Positions 1 through 12,764 of a DNA stretch of 64,000 nucleotides are shown here, piece by piece. The stretch is taken from positions 40,189,429-40,253,428 of the forward strand of contig JBCFYV010000012.1 of the NCBI GenBank assembly GCA_039000515.1, given 5' to 3'. Below the pieces are notes generated by a model. That model saw only the letters and a list, made by a program, of their open reading frames with translations, did no database searches and was not told the origin of the DNA. The translations under genes were made by a program, and so were the position numbers. Within the stretch, counting starts at the first letter, position 1; each line of letters begins with the position of its first letter. Source of the stretch: Timema cristinae (Eukaryota > Arthropoda > Insecta > Phasmatodea > Timematidae).

Positions 1-558
1 TATTTTCATTTTTATCAAAGCATAGATCTAGTTGCATGCATCCAATACATGGGAGGATAGAAGTGACACCATTAAAATAAATTATTAATTCTTTTAGTCA
101 AGCAACAAGAAATTTAATATAATAAAAAGTTATAAGAACATCCTTAGCTAAATGTATCAAAATTATGTATAAATACCCTAAATGGGCTTGTAGTAGAAAT
201 ATATAATTTACTTTCTGTGCCAGCAATGGACTTTAAAAGTTAAGATGACCACCAATTAAATTGAAAGGCTATACACAAATGTCACATTCAGGTCATAAAG
301 TCCATTATAAGTGGAAATTGAATAGCATAACTCCAATTAGGAACACTTCAACAATGCTCTTTATTTAAAACCAGTTAAATCACGTACTAGGGCATACAAA
401 AGCTAAAAGGCCAAAATAATATAGGTTTGACAAATCCCTCTAAATCTAGTCTCAGCACTGATGGTGCGAAACGATAGAAAGATGGATTCAGCTATCAGAA
501 ATAGCTCAAAGAGTTTATTACTACTGCTCCAAATCATAATAGTTGTTAGATTCACTTC

Positions 559-647
<89 letters not shown>

Positions 648-1500
648 GGACCATTCTAGAATAAAACAATGTTCCCTAGACCTCACCTACCACTGAGAAT
701 AACATAAAGCATTAGGACACTAATGTATATAAATTATTATTCTAGAAAATATACATAATTGCTCCTAAATACAACAAACAGTGATTACCTTAAATTTACA
801 TTTATACACGCCCTTGTGTAAATAGTTGACTTTCCTACATAAATATAAACACAATTACGCGCTACATCCCAACAACACGAAGCAATATTCTGATCGAGTA
901 AGCTACTACTAAACAAATAACATAATTAATAAGTTATCATACTAATTTAACTTAATAGACAGGCAGAGTGCTTGCCAATAAACAGAACCTAATTTATACC
1001 TTATTTTAACAAGACTGAGCAGATGTTAAGCTATTAAAACTTTTTATGAAGGAGATTTATAACTTCCATGCGGTATTCCTTCGCCTTGCCTGTGACACCA
1101 TCGATACCAACTTCACAAACATCAGTAAAGCGTTGAGCAGCAGGCGACTACAATAATACGTAGCAGCGTGACTTCTTCGGTCGTTGATTAAGTACAACTT
1201 AGTGGGCTTAACATACACAATTTTTGATTAAAATTGACTGGTGGGGAATTATGAGTGCTTTCACGAGACTTTCTTTCTTTCTCTTCCAGCCTACACTAAA
1301 CTTGAAAGAGTTGTCAAAATTGAATTGGCCCTTTGAATACGACATCGGCTCAGGAGTTGTAAGTTTGTGGACGTAACAGAAATATAGTTCACATAAGCTG
1401 AAATCATGGTATGTTGAAACATATAGTTAGGGAAGATATTTAGGAACAGTGAATATATGTATAATATATTATTGTGAAGGGTTAAAGGCTTTTAGCCTGT
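1..1500. other. AT-rich noncoding block
   Basis: I see no gene here. The only clear structure is the (TAA)n microsatellite listed separately. The long poly-Leu and poly-Asn open frames across it come only from that microsatellite. The segment at about 1040-1400 is slightly less AT-rich and may be the 5' flank of the transposon remnant that follows, but I could not find its terminal repeat. Confidence 0.6.
559..647. repeat. (TAA)n microsatellite
   Basis: This is a nearly uninterrupted run of about 29 TAA/AAT units. It is long enough to be highly polymorphic. Its reading frames give poly-Asn on one strand and poly-Leu on the other, and neither is a credible protein. Confidence 0.95.
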
Positions 1501-1504
1501 CAAA

Positions 1505-2291
1505 AATAAAAAACCGGAACTATCTCAGCAAGTCGGTGTCAGACATCATGTGTACATGTCTTTCACACTCTGAAGGAACTGCACAGCTTAGCAATCGTGC
1601 AATAATTAAAAGATGCAGATAAATTAATACGTATAGGAAGCTGTACGTGACTCTTTGATTTGAATTGAGCGTTCCGTCAGCAGATTGAGCGTCCAGTTAG
1701 TGACGCTCGATCCAACTGAATATTTTATTTTAGACAAAGTCTAGTTCCATTCAACCGAGCACAACAACTTTGAAAACTCAAAGTACTGGGCGATTGAAAA
1801 TCCCCACGTACTCTACGAAGAACCACTCCTTGCTGCAAAAAGAGGAGTGTTGTGTGCCATGTCTGTAAGGCGGATCATAGGGCCCATCTTTTTTTAGACG
1901 ACTGTCAACATAGACGTGTACCTAGGAATATTTGAACGCTTTTACACACAATTAACCCCATAGGAACGAGATTCATGCACAATTTATAAACTCGCCATGC
2001 GTACAGAATGGCACTGACCCGAATTCATGAAGCAGTTTCAGATGGATAAAGCTGTGAGCAAGAGTCTGTGGTCTCCACATTATCCAGACCTGACAACACG
2101 TGAATATTATCTTTGGTGCTACCCAAAGGGGAAAGTATGGGATGAAACCACACAATTCAGTAATTGCAGGAGAAAATTCGTAGTACTTTCGCCGGCATTG
2201 GTGGTTCAGTAATTCAGAGAGTTTAACAAAGTATTATGAATCAAACTCAGAGGTGTATTGAAGCAGAGAGTGGCCACTTCCACGATCTTAT
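1505..2291 (+). pseudogene. Broken Tc1/mariner-like (DDE_3) transposase
   Basis: Conceptual translation across several frames gives the ordered landmarks of an IS630/Tc1/mariner-type transposase. A weak helix-turn-helix-like stretch (LSQQVGVRHHVY) lies near 1525-1560. A YWAIENPHVLYEE segment lies near 1785, followed by the RRIIGPIFF block near 1870-1890. The block WSPHYPDLTTREYYLW near 2070-2115 carries the third acidic catalytic position. The usual C-terminal RCIEAESGHFHDL lies near 2250-2288. Stops and frameshifts interrupt it (for example a stop just after IIGPIFF), and the middle part with the second catalytic Asp is not recognisable. This sub-type is very common in arthropod genomes. No terminal inverted repeats were found, so the element's edges are unknown. 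It is certainly inactive. Confidence 0.8.
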
Positions 2292-2299
2292 TATAACGA

Positions 2300-5140
2300 C
2301 AGGTAATGTATCGAAACACTTTTAATCTTATACTGTACATTTACACTTCTATACATTTTACCACTTGCACCTGCATCGTATTTTACTTTTAGTGACTCTC
2401 CCAGTGTAAACTTGTGTAGCTGGGAAGATAACAACATAATAAAAAAGATAAAATTGTATTAATATAATTAATTTAAAAAATTTTGTTGATTTGTTGTTTA
2501 TGGCATAATATGCATGACATCAAAAATAGCAACAATAACAACTTCGTTTTAATTCAATTTTGTATATTTTCAGTTTTACTTAAGTTGTACACTTGTAAAA
2601 TATTCGAGAATTCGAATTTGGATTACACATTTGAAAGAAAATCTAGATTCGGATTCAAGACTTCGATTAAAGAAAGATAGAATTCGAGCCATCTCCAATT
2701 ATAATAAAGGTTTTTACGTTTAACACAAAAATATTGTATTTTTCCTCGACATATCTTATCTGTCTGGGCTGTCCATATTGAATTACACTAATAGAGTAGG
2801 GATTAAGATTATAGAAATTAAGGAAAATGTACTTGCAATTGCAATGAAGGAACATGAAAATTTGTATTAGGAATAATAACCCTCAATACACTTTGCGGGA
2901 TTCGACCACTAAGGGCGCATCACCAACCTTCTTATTACCTGCAATAGTGTGTATTAGCTACCTCGTACCTTAGTTCGCAAGAGCCCAGAAGTCATTAATG
3001 TAATATTTATTATAAGTAAACTATTCAATTTCATCTAGTTTTAAATATTAAACATGAGTATGTTCAGATTATGAAGAATAATTTTTTTAAAAGAACAATG
3101 TTAATCTTAAAAAAAAGAAGTAATAAAGCAATTTTAATATGTCCGTTTTAAACGTCCTTGGGCTTTCAGCTAAATTACATTCAACTTGTCGTAAATAGCC
3201 CGTAGTCATCCGTGAAACATATGGTCAATCGATTAAAATGGCGAATACACAGAGCCATATTATTTAGGTCAAATGTATAGACATATATTAAATACGTTAG
3301 TTACTAAATAAAACTAAACACTTTGTTTTCTTAACATGCTTTCAAAATCAAGGTTTTTTTTGGAAAATAAACAGTATTTTAATTTAATACCTATTTGGTT
3401 GGGAATTATTTGATTTGGTTCAATATAATTATGCTGAAAATCGAGCATTACGCATAGGAATATCCCTTACTTTCTAGGCCCTATCGTGCCAGTGCTTTTC
3501 CACTGAACTAGCTGGGTTAGACCCGTGCCATGGGTCATATATAAAAAACTATTGGTTTTAGTCATTAAAGGACGTGGAAGATTTGCAAATAATCAATAGC
3601 AAACATAAACAGTGTCTGCGGTTGCACTAAGTTGACGGCCACAGGGCGGATTTCCATGTCTCTTTTCAATACATCCTTTAACAATATTTGTAAATGGCAC
3701 ATAATACTTGTCAAATATAAAAGTACATATTATGAGTGTTTTATTTGAGCTACCATTTAAGACTTTGAAACAATAAAAATACCTACTATTACTACACAAT
3801 TGTTGTATCTATCCGCATACACAGCTTAAAATATATTTTTAACGATTTTATTGTCCATTTACTTATAATTTATGGTCTATAACTTTAGTAAAATAACATC
3901 CGAATATGCTTTAGTTAACATTTAAAAATGTATTGTGAGATTTAATATCAACGGTTGTAGTTTTCAACCAATTTACTTTAGTCTTAGAATTATTTAACGT
4001 GAGATTTATTAGAACAAACACAAAAGTTAGTCCCCAAACCAAAAATTTAATAATGGTACATTTTTGGCCATGTTGGGACTCAAAATTCGAATTTTTAGCT
4101 TCACAAGCTGACCACGTATTTAAGTCGAGTATAAACCTATTTATAGTATTACGGTGGGAGTGTAGGTAAGTAACGACTAGCAGTAGGTTCTTTATTGCAA
4201 ACATTGGCTGAAAGTATTGAAAGAGTTTGATAACACTCTTTATTGTTAATATACTATTACTAAGCACATACTATTAATTTATGAATTTGTTGACACAGTG
4301 ACTTTTAGCCAATATTTACAAATCTTCTGCTAGCTATTGCTAACCTACATGCCCACAGTCAGGGTTCTGGACAGCCCCCCAAATTTACGAAATATAAAAA
4401 TAAAAGAAATGTAGTATGATCTCTCGCTTGTAACTTTTACACAGTCTAACTAATAAATCCTATGGCTCAACAACAAATGCCCAATATAGCATTTGCAAGC
4501 TCCAGCACGTAGCTGACCGAGTGACGAGTTAACCTTATCTTGTCACATGACCATGAGATACCCTTAAGGTAGAGAGGTAGTTTTACTCATTGAAAAGGAC
4601 TAAGACCTCCTTAAGAAACCATATGTACAGTGAACGATTGACTGTCCTTGCACTGATGTCAATTCACAACACAGAGCCTTTCACACCTGCGTCCGTTTTG
4701 GATGTTATGGTTGAGAAAGCTAACAGTGATAGATAGTAGTGCATGAACACTTTTACATACACATAGTTATTTAATTATTTGGACTTGGTCAGTTGCCTTT
4801 AATTATGTTAATTTAATATAGTAAATTCATTTAGCAAATTTTTTGCTTTCTGCTTTTCCAACAGATCCAAAAACAATACAAATTTATTGACAGCGCAAAA
4901 ACTTTTCATTTAAAATTTATAACATCTTTAACTAAAGGCAGAAATAATGAGGCTTACAAAAAGTCAGGGTATGGGTAGCATAGCATTGGATAAAACCCCC
5001 CAAAATGAAATTCTGGCTACGTGCATGTAACCTACACTCCTACTGTAAATAGGGTGTATATAGCTACAGACGCAACAAATCCTTAGCCAGTGGATGACTT
5101 CAAATGCTTTTCATCACCTACACCAATCTGCTCCATCTCT
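2300..5140. other. Noncoding, no clear features
   Basis: This is AT-rich sequence. The longest open frame is about 118 codons on the minus strand at 3911-4267. It has no recognisable domain and no codon-level support, so I do not call it. A small tRNA-like SINE head fragment at about 3478-3545 is listed separately. Confidence 0.5.
3478..3545 (-). repeat. tRNA-like SINE head fragment
   Basis: Read on the minus strand, this segment holds an A-box-like stretch (TAGTTCAGTGGAAAAGCA) followed by a short tRNA-like stem region. No body or tail of the A-D families follows. It may be a 5' remnant of a further tRNA-derived SINE. Confidence is low because the B box is not evident. Confidence 0.3.
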
Positions 5141-5144
5141 AGGC

Positions 5145-5295
5145 ACTATTCTCGCTATAGACTTGCTGCCGATGACGCGGAGATTGAGGCTCAACACCAT
5201 TCAGGTGTATTGAGGGAGGTTTTCCCTTGATCGTTTTCCACTATACCTCCACGCAAATGCGGGTGTTCTTCCTCATCCCTTACACATTAAAAAGA
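5145..5295 (+). repeat. SINE family A, degraded copy
   Basis: This segment keeps the middle of the family A consensus: a CTGCCGATGACG-like stretch, a damaged B-box area, the GTGTATTGAGGGAGG segment, and the CCTCCACGCAAATGCGGGTG body. The head and the CCCGAACGGG tail are missing or unrecognisable. Confidence 0.6.
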
Positions 5296-6445
5296 ATTAT
5301 TGCATAAATGTTTAACCCAAACCCATAAGATGCAGTGCTAAAAAACAAAACAAAAACCCACCTGCATTAATAGGCATGCAGAATAAACGTCTTGTTGGTC
5401 TAGTCTGGTTCGCCATTGTTGAGGAGGTAAAGAGTTGAATCTTTGTGGGGTGTACTGTGGTTATTTTTTTCTAATTGTTTTCCTTACTTTGTTCATTCAA
5501 CACAGTCGTTAAATTTTTCCCATTAATTCTATTATAGTTTGAAACAAAATGCAAAAAAGTAGGTTCTCACTAGCTACACTTAAATATATTTTCCTAATAA
5601 ATAATAGGATTTTTGTTAATCCCAAGAAAAAGACTCTACAAACCTAATTGTTGAAGTAGGACTTTCTAGAAAAGAAATCCAAATTTTCAATCATCTGTTG
5701 TTAATAAACTATCTTAATATGATTTTAAATTTTAAAAATACAGGTGTATTCTTATTATAATGTAAAATAATAGCTAAGTATCTATGTTTAAATACATCGT
5801 ATTTGGCATTTTAAATTTTTTTTTTTTAATATGGGACTTACCCGTAAAATAGTTTAGTTTAGAAACCTCAAAATATATTATTATTGATAATCATTTAAAA
5901 CAATAGCCAGATGTTAATTTGGAACCAAATAATTAGAGCTGCTTTCTAAATAATACAAACCTTTTAAAAACCTCAATAACGAGGAAACTACGTTCAAATA
6001 AGAGTAGCGTTAGCAAAGGATTTTCGCTATTTTGAACGCTTTTGATTCACTAGTTACTTATTACACTTGTCCCCATTCAACTCAAATATACCAATAAAAA
6101 TTACATTTTCAAATTAAATATAAATGTTATATAATAGGTAGTGCCGATTAACATATTTGTTTTTGACAGCTCCACCTAGTGGAAGGAGAGTATTGTTTTC
6201 TTTGAGACGGTTTTAAATGGCACCCCGTTATAAACACTCGACAGACCTCTTTATACCCAATACACTAGGATAATGTTTTCGTATTAAATTTTGTAGCTAA
6301 GCTTTTAGTGAAATAAGTATCGCAATGATCATGAAATAACCAGTAAAGTATCTACTAGATAATTTAAGATTATTTTAGACGTGCATTCATACGAACATTG
6401 TTTTAATGCTTTTTTGAATAGTTCATGTTAATCCATAAAAAAGAA
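5296..6445. other. AT-rich noncoding block
   Basis: No gene, RNA or mobile element is recognisable here. There are short homopolymer runs (for example T near 5817-5827) and nothing else of note. Confidence 0.5.
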
Positions 6446-6449
6446 CAAA

Positions 6450-6660
6450 AACTCTTCGGAAGTCACACGGTATCTCTCGCCATGGACTGGACTGTCAATA
6501 AGGGGGTGATTGTGGTTAAAATCCTTGTCGGGTGTCCTAAGGGTGGTTTTTCCTAAATAGTTCTACACTCTTCCTACACGCAAGTACTCTATTATCATAG
6601 CAACCATGTATACGTACATTCATACAACCCGAACTGGTAATGAGACGTGACGATATAATA
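6450..6660 (+). repeat. SINE family A copy
   Basis: The order of family A parts is seen: a degraded tRNA-like head, the GGGTGTCCTAAGGGTGG segment, the TTCTACACTCTTCCTACACGCAA body, and the tail ACAACCCGAACTGGTAATGAGACG followed by an A/TA-rich end. It is diverged in the head. Confidence 0.75.
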
Positions 6661-6790
6661 AAATAAAAGGTCCTATCGTAAAATAATTTGTTCCTGAAAA
6701 CATTTAACGTTTGATGTAAATAGTGAAATCATTCACTATCTTCTTATAACTCAAGAAATATCTATGGGATACGTTTAGTAAAATATATTT

Positions 6791-7032
6791 AGCACCGCGT
6801 CTTACTACCCGTTCGAGTTATACACTTTAAGTACTAATTACGCTAATGGATTAGGAATTGGGAAAGTTGAATCAGAGGAAGTGAACCCGTATTTGCGTGG
6901 AGGGAGAGTGGAAAACCATTTAGGAAAAACCAACCCCATTTCACCCGACCGAGATTCGAACCTCGATCACCCCGTCCTCAGCAGTCGAGCTCAACACGAC
7001 AAGCGCGTTAGATAACTACGCAACAGAGGCTG
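6791..7032 (-). repeat. SINE family A copy, near full length
   Basis: Minus strand. The tail AGCACCGCGTCTTACTACCC comes first on the plus strand, then the body with TTTGCGTGGAGGGAGAGTGG. Next come the B-box complement (GAGATTCGAACCTC) and a tRNA-like head with duplicated-looking GAGCTCAACACGACAAGCGCG. It is one of the better preserved copies and lies about 55 bp upstream of the next one in the same orientation. Confidence 0.85.
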
Positions 7033-7088
7033 GTCGCTTAGTTAAAATCCCTTCCATTAATCTTTTTTTTTTAAATAAAGGTTTTTAT

Positions 7089-7359
7089 AGCACCGCATCT
7101 TACTTCCCGTTTGGGATATACGCCAATGTACTAATTACACTAATGGGTTAGGGATTAGGGAAGCTTAATTTTGAGAAAATATACTTAAATTTGAGAAAAT
7201 GCACTTAAATTTGAGAAAATGCACTTACATTTGAAAAAATGCACTTAAATTTGCGAGGAGGGGAAATGGAATATCATTTATGGAAAATCATTATTCAGTA
7301 CACCCGACCAGTATTGAGACCCAATTTCCCCATTAAACCACGCGGCCACCGAAGTGGGT
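7089..7359 (-). repeat. SINE family A copy with internal 20-bp expansion
   Basis: Minus strand. The tail (AGCACCGCATCTTACTTCCC), body and head end (GCGGCCACCGAAGTGGG) are present. The body segment that is single in every other copy is expanded here into four 20-bp units at 7171-7250. Part of the region between the B box and the head is deleted. Confidence 0.85.
7171..7250. repeat. 4 x 20-bp tandem repeat inside a SINE
   Basis: Four units start at 7171, 7191, 7211 and 7231, each TTGAGAAAATGCACTTAAAT or a close variant. All four are exactly 20 bp, with only a few substitutions. They derive from the SINE's own ATTTTGAGAAAATGTACTTA body segment, so the expansion happened after the SINE inserted. 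Confidence 0.95.
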
Positions 7360-8965
7360 AAAATAAAGGTACCTAGATTTACTTTTGTCTGAAAGACAGG
7401 GAGATCACTGTTCATTTTACTTAGATAAGATAACTTGTATCTCTACTGCGCATGCGGGTGTACTTAAACATCATTGAACTGCACAACTGTCAAACTGCGC
7501 ACAAATTTACATAATACTTAATTCAGTGAAAAATAACATCCTGGGCATGGAACCGGAATTGAACCTTGGATTTTTGTTTTTTATGTGCCAATGTTTTAAC
7601 ACCGAGTCATTTTGGTTCGACTCTTAGCCAGGACCATTCTTAACTACAGTTGTCTACTCTACGAGCTACCGTGAACTGTGATTGAGGATAGTCCCGAGTT
7701 GCTGATACTTAAGACTCCCCTATAGATATGAAACATGCCAAATAAAAATTTATCTGGCCAATAAGATTAAAACTTTGTCTTATAGAGTATCGGTCAGATT
7801 AGAGGTATTTATCCATCACATTTTTACGGTGGTTTAAATACCCGATAACTGGAGTTAAAATGAGCGGTCTCACGGTGTTTGGTCTACATTCTCTGTTATT
7901 CAAACTTTAGGTTTAGGTTTGGTCCATTGATTACATACATTTTTAGTGGAGCTAAAATGTTTATAAAGTGATTATAAATTTAAAAAATAATTTGTTCTTG
8001 GATTGGATTAAAAACGTAGCATTATATAATATTCAATAGACATATAAGGCCTAATATAAATTATTTGGTTTGAGCTTACTTTTAAGATAGACAAATTGAT
8101 CAATTTTTTTAAAGCATCATATTAGATTTGAAATAAAATATATTATAAGATTCAATTTAGTTCAAAATTCCATTTTTTTAGGCATATGATTCAGATACAA
8201 TTCGAAATTTATTTTAAACATGATATTTGAATCAGAATTTATTAAAATCGATTGGCCAAGATTCTAATTCAATTAGAAATATTGAATTCACACGGGCTTA
8301 TAAAAGTTATGAATTAGTTATATTATTCAATTTTAATAATAAACATACTAAATATAATATTACACCATGAAAATGTTGTATCTGGTTTCATGTTAACCTT
8401 ATCCTGTGGACAAATCTGCTACCTGTCATCTGGGCCATCATTATTTGAATGCAAATTCGCAACCAATGTGCAAACCTTAAACACTGTATATTATCCGGAT
8501 AATCAGCGTGAAAGTGGAGAGGGCTGTAAATATATTGTAATGTGCCTGTATACTAATGGCTCATGCCTGCCCATGTTGTCCATAAAATATTTATATTTAG
8601 AAACAATACCAAAGTCACAGTGCATAATCGGCAGTTTATATCATTTAGGAATATGATTCAATATTAACTAGCTTTAGCAGTTTACTACATAGTAAATTAA
8701 AATTCACAATTGCAGAGGCACCAGGTTCAGACCTTGCTTACACCAAATACTATGCTTAGTCTGGCCCTGCTAAATTAATGTGTACAAAGATAAAATATAC
8801 AAATAAAAATAAAATTACAATAGAGCCACATTCACTTTCTTAAATGTAGCTTGGGTAGCGGAAGCAGTATGCTTAGAACGCATGCGCACTCAAATAAAAA
8901 TAGTACCAGTTTGATTTGGTTTGCATGAAAACATATTTAGCCTACCAAATGAATTTGAAGAATTA
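7360..8965. other. Noncoding block, no clear features
   Basis: The sequence is AT-rich with no recognisable gene. An 88-codon open frame at 8390-8656 has no identifiable domain, and its flanks look like ordinary noncoding sequence. I do not call it. Confidence 0.5.
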
Positions 8966-8967
8966 TA

Positions 8968-9095
8968 GCCACATTTGAATGGAAGAAGATTGGAAAACTA
9001 TTTGAAAAACAAAAACACTCTCAGTACATCTGTCCGGAACTCGAGACCCGATCTTCCCGTTATCAGTAGTCCAGTCTATTACGAGAATGGCGAAA
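8968..9095 (-). repeat. SINE family A fragment
   Basis: Minus strand. The body (ACATTTGAATGGAAGAAGATTGG), the paired-A linker, the region around the B box and part of the head are present. The 3' tail is missing. Confidence 0.7.
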
Positions 9096-9622
9096 CAGGT
9101 GATACACATGAATTAAAAATGTCCATGACAATCACCTGTTTTGCTATTATTCTCCATGACAGTTGATCATCCACAGGGTAATAATAATTGAATTGTATTT
9201 AATTAAGTATGGAAATATTGCCCGTGTGTAAGAGACATTGGTTATGAAGTTGATGCAATTTAGAAAGTTTAGCTTGTAGTTAAAAATTTGAGTTGGTGTT
9301 AATTATCGTCCACAGAATCCGTATCCATAAGGTACTTAGTGGTGGTCCATAAGATATCGACTCCACACTAGCAGATTGCACTGTTTACACTCTACACAGG
9401 CCCTGATGCTTAAGGCCATAGTCCTTAACACTCCATAGACGTTAACTCAACTTTAACTTTCTAAGGACTAGTCAATACGGACTTCTAAGGACAAACAATC
9501 ACGGAAAAGTAATTATGTGCCTGTACATCGAAATGAAAGCACCAATGGTAGCGAAATGATCCATTGTTATTGAAATAAATACAAAATAAAATTAGTCTTT
9601 AACGCACGAGGCTATTTCAGAA

Positions 9623-9623
<1 letters not shown>

Positions 9624-9657
<34 letters not shown>

Positions 9658-9730
9658 CGAGGCTATTTCAGAAATATAAATATATATATATAATTATATA
9701 TATATATAATATAATTATATATATATAATA

Positions 9731-9781
<51 letters not shown>
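9624..9781. repeat. (TA)n microsatellite with captured duplicate
   Basis: Long alternating TA tracts are interrupted by short AAT insertions. The unique segment CGAGGCTATTTCAGAAATAT occurs at 9607 and again at 9658, the second copy embedded within the TA tract. Slippage therefore appears to have duplicated the flank as well. Confidence 0.9.
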
Positions 9782-9783
<2 letters not shown>

Positions 9784-10799
9784 GAGAAGTGTGACATCTA
9801 AAAAAGTTTTCTGAATTCTCAGAAAGGGTGACGTCTTTCTGATAGGCTAACCTGGGTTAACATTCCCATTAGTATATTTAATAGCTTCTGCTTCACATAT
9901 AACTTCTGTTTGCACTTTGCTGCAGACCATTTTCTTTCAAAAAGTTTAATCGAACGTATTCTCCGACTTTCTCTTTTGTTAGCACGGTCACATGATAAAG
10001 AATACGGACAATGTAGACGTGATTTCAATATTTTCTAAGGAATTAAGGCCTATATGGATGCTGAGCTTAAGGACTCTGTAAACGAGGCTTGGTTCTCCAA
10101 ACTGTAATGGATTAAAGATTGTAGATACGTCACTGTGCGCCCAAACGGTCGATTGGCTGGAGACTCCCTCCATAAAACTGATGCACATGTATGAAAACGA
10201 CATACACATGTATGAGAAGAACGAGGGTAGTAGTCGGTCGTCCCAATACTTTGATAACGGTCGATGCAGGTGGGAAAGGTCATCCATGAGTGATGTCGGG
10301 CTTGGGCCAAGGGAGGCTTGCTATCTGATGCTAGGCTTGGAAAAAGGAGAGTAGGAGAGGTCGGTCACTGATTGATATACTTTATTTCTTAAGATACTAC
10401 ACACTTATTTTTGTAGGACTATACTCCTAAAGTTCCTTTTTATTTAAGTTAGTAACATAAAATTAATCTGATAATAAATAAAATAAAAAACAATAATTAT
10501 ATACAAAGATATACGCAAGAAATATCTAAAGGTATTTAAATATTCACTAATGAAGACAAATCAATTTTCTTACTAAACTACTTAAGTAAATTATAGTAAC
10601 CAAGACACAGAATCCCATTTTAAATTATCATTAACATTGACAGAAAGCAATAGAAAAATAATAACAAATGACTAAATTACCCTTTATGCTTCTATGAAAT
10701 ATGACTCTGAAACAATAAATGCCTTTCAAATATTGCGTAATCTATTTTAATTTCACGTATTCATACGTCCAGTCATGTGATATTCAGTTGTAACTTTTA

Positions 10800-10862
10800 A
10801 TATATATATATATATATATATTACAAATATATATTACAAATATATATATATATATCTATATA

Positions 10863-10894
<32 letters not shown>

Positions 10895-10985
10895 TATAAA
10901 TACATACATGTTACAAATATATATAAATATATATATATATTTATATATTATAAATATATATATTTTATAAATATATATAAAATAT
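10800..10985. repeat. (TA)n / TATAAATA low-complexity tract
   Basis: This is a long AT-only tract made of TA runs and TTATAAATA-type units, many of them self-complementary. Confidence 0.9.
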
Positions 10986-12551
10986 TAATAATATAGTAAA
11001 ATTGTCTACAATTTTTTTTTCTGTTTTTCAACAAGTGCTTCAAATAGCCATTCGTGTGAAAATATAGGTATAATAAATATGAAGGAAATTTTGTACCAAT
11101 ATCAAAGTTACTAAAACAATTTTTATGCTTATAGGTTAAGTCATGTGACCTTAGCCCATCATTTTTTATAGATTGTATAAACACTTCTAAAATAATACTA
11201 ATAATAAAGTAAAATGTTATCTATGTTGATAACAAAAAATAGATTATTTGAATTTTCTGAAAGTTCTTTTCAATCAGAATCCTTCTCTATAGGCCTATAC
11301 ATTTTCTAATAAGCTGGACAGTAAGAGATGAGTTGAATTTTACCAAAACAGCTCGTGCCGACTAAGCGGAAATCTTGTGATTGTCCTGGAGCTCATAATG
11401 TGATCACGTTTCTGTTCTACGTTAATTTTCAGTGTACGTGTGAGTCCACAACAATTAATACTATAGTCTATTTGTATGACGTAATAAATACAGCAGTCTA
11501 TTACCTGATACTAGTCTTGGAACCATAAAACCAGGATATTAAGAAAGAAATCTCGGACACCTCTTTCGAGGAACCTGGAAAAAAAAGCCGGACAGTTTTA
11601 CTCGTATTACGTCATACTTGTTACATAATAGGTGTGCTGTGCTGATATTAGAGCTAGGGGCTGTCTAGAAGTTTCAAAGCATCCGGGGTAAAGGCTCTTT
11701 AGTGGTCCGCTTTCACATCAATTAATTTAATCAAATTTAGTACTTTATTAATTTTAACTATCATAATATATACATAAACAAAATAGCTAAATATCCTTTC
11801 ATAATTAAGTTATATTTTTCTTATATCTACAATGCTGAACTTATTTAAAATAGCCGAGCTAAGTAAACAAGTGGATAAACCAGGAAAAAACCATGGTCTT
11901 TAAGGTGTTTGTGTGTGTTTAATGTGACTGAAGCAAGACAATACTTGCTGCTGTAAAAAAAAATATATTTTGGACGTTTTCCCTACTCCACCCTTCCCTC
12001 ATTCATCTAAGAAACAAGTCCCTCCCTCCTCTCATGAGCCATGTGCGGCAACCCTTTGGAACAAGTAGAGATTAGCCTCATGGACTATCCATGAGAAGAT
12101 GTCAAATTGAATCCAGACCTCTCCATCATAAGCAAACCGAATCAGACGAGAAAGCTTTTGTCCACATGCCTAACATTTTAATTCACGTGGTGGTATATTT
12201 TTGTTTAGATAGGTCCAAGTAAAATACAAATAGTAAAATAGAATACAATAAAAGATAACAAAAGGCATGGTTGAATAGTTTAATGTAAATTGTACACCCC
12301 AATTACATTGAAAGGTAGATGTCTTCTTTAGGCCCTGTTCTATAAGCTACACAATAATGGTACCTAACATTGCAAATAAACTAAAGTATTTGCGGATAGT
12401 TGTAATTAAATAAAGGATATATCCCAACACTAGAAAGCACGTATATGAGGTTATGTCTGAGGAGGCATGGGTTCACAGTGTATTCTATTCATCCTATACT
12501 TCAAGGTCACATGTTAGTTGGCGGTAGAGAGAAATTGAATAGAACCTAAGG

Positions 12552-12760
12552 TTTTTTTTTATCGCCACGTCCTATTACTTGTTCAGGTTATAAGCACATA
12601 TGCTAATTATTATAATGGGTTAAGAAGGAGGAAGGAAAAATTTGAGAAATAATCAACCTTTAGTAGATCCAAACGGGGTTCAAACATAAATCTCCTCGGC
12701 ATCAGAAGGTAGTCAAACACAAGAGTGACGCCTTAGAACATTTGGCCACCGAAGCGGGTA
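12552..12760 (-). repeat. SINE family A copy
   Basis: Minus strand. An A-run complement (T run) leads into ATCGCCACGTCCTATTACTTG, a variant of the shared tail. Degraded body and B box follow, and then the conserved head end GGCCACCGAAGCGGGTA. The body is partly deleted. Confidence 0.75.
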
Positions 12761-12764
12761 GGCT

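Larger units (their letters stand above)
9096..12550. other. Noncoding block with long AT microsatellites
   Basis: Two large (TA)n-rich tracts dominate (listed separately). The segment at about 9830-10375 is visibly less AT-rich than its surroundings and has several overlapping short open frames (up to 99 codons, minus strand). None of them has a recognisable domain. It also carries an imperfect local duplication of ACACATGTATGA near 10184-10220. The stretch 11340-11700 has scattered CG-containing motifs but nothing I can name. Confidence 0.5.

Noticed and set aside
403..669. Open frames of 67-88 codons on both strands
   Set aside because: They are translations of the (TAA)n microsatellite (poly-Leu and poly-Asn).
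3911..4267. 118-codon minus-strand frame
   Set aside because: It has no recognisable domain, AT-driven composition, and no splice or promoter support.
8390..8656. 88-codon plus-strand frame
   Set aside because: No domain is recognisable, and the length is expected by chance in 64 kb.
9819..10310. Three overlapping minus-strand frames in a GC-richer patch
   Set aside because: They overlap in different frames, none shows a domain, and the patch contains a local duplication. I kept it only as a note.
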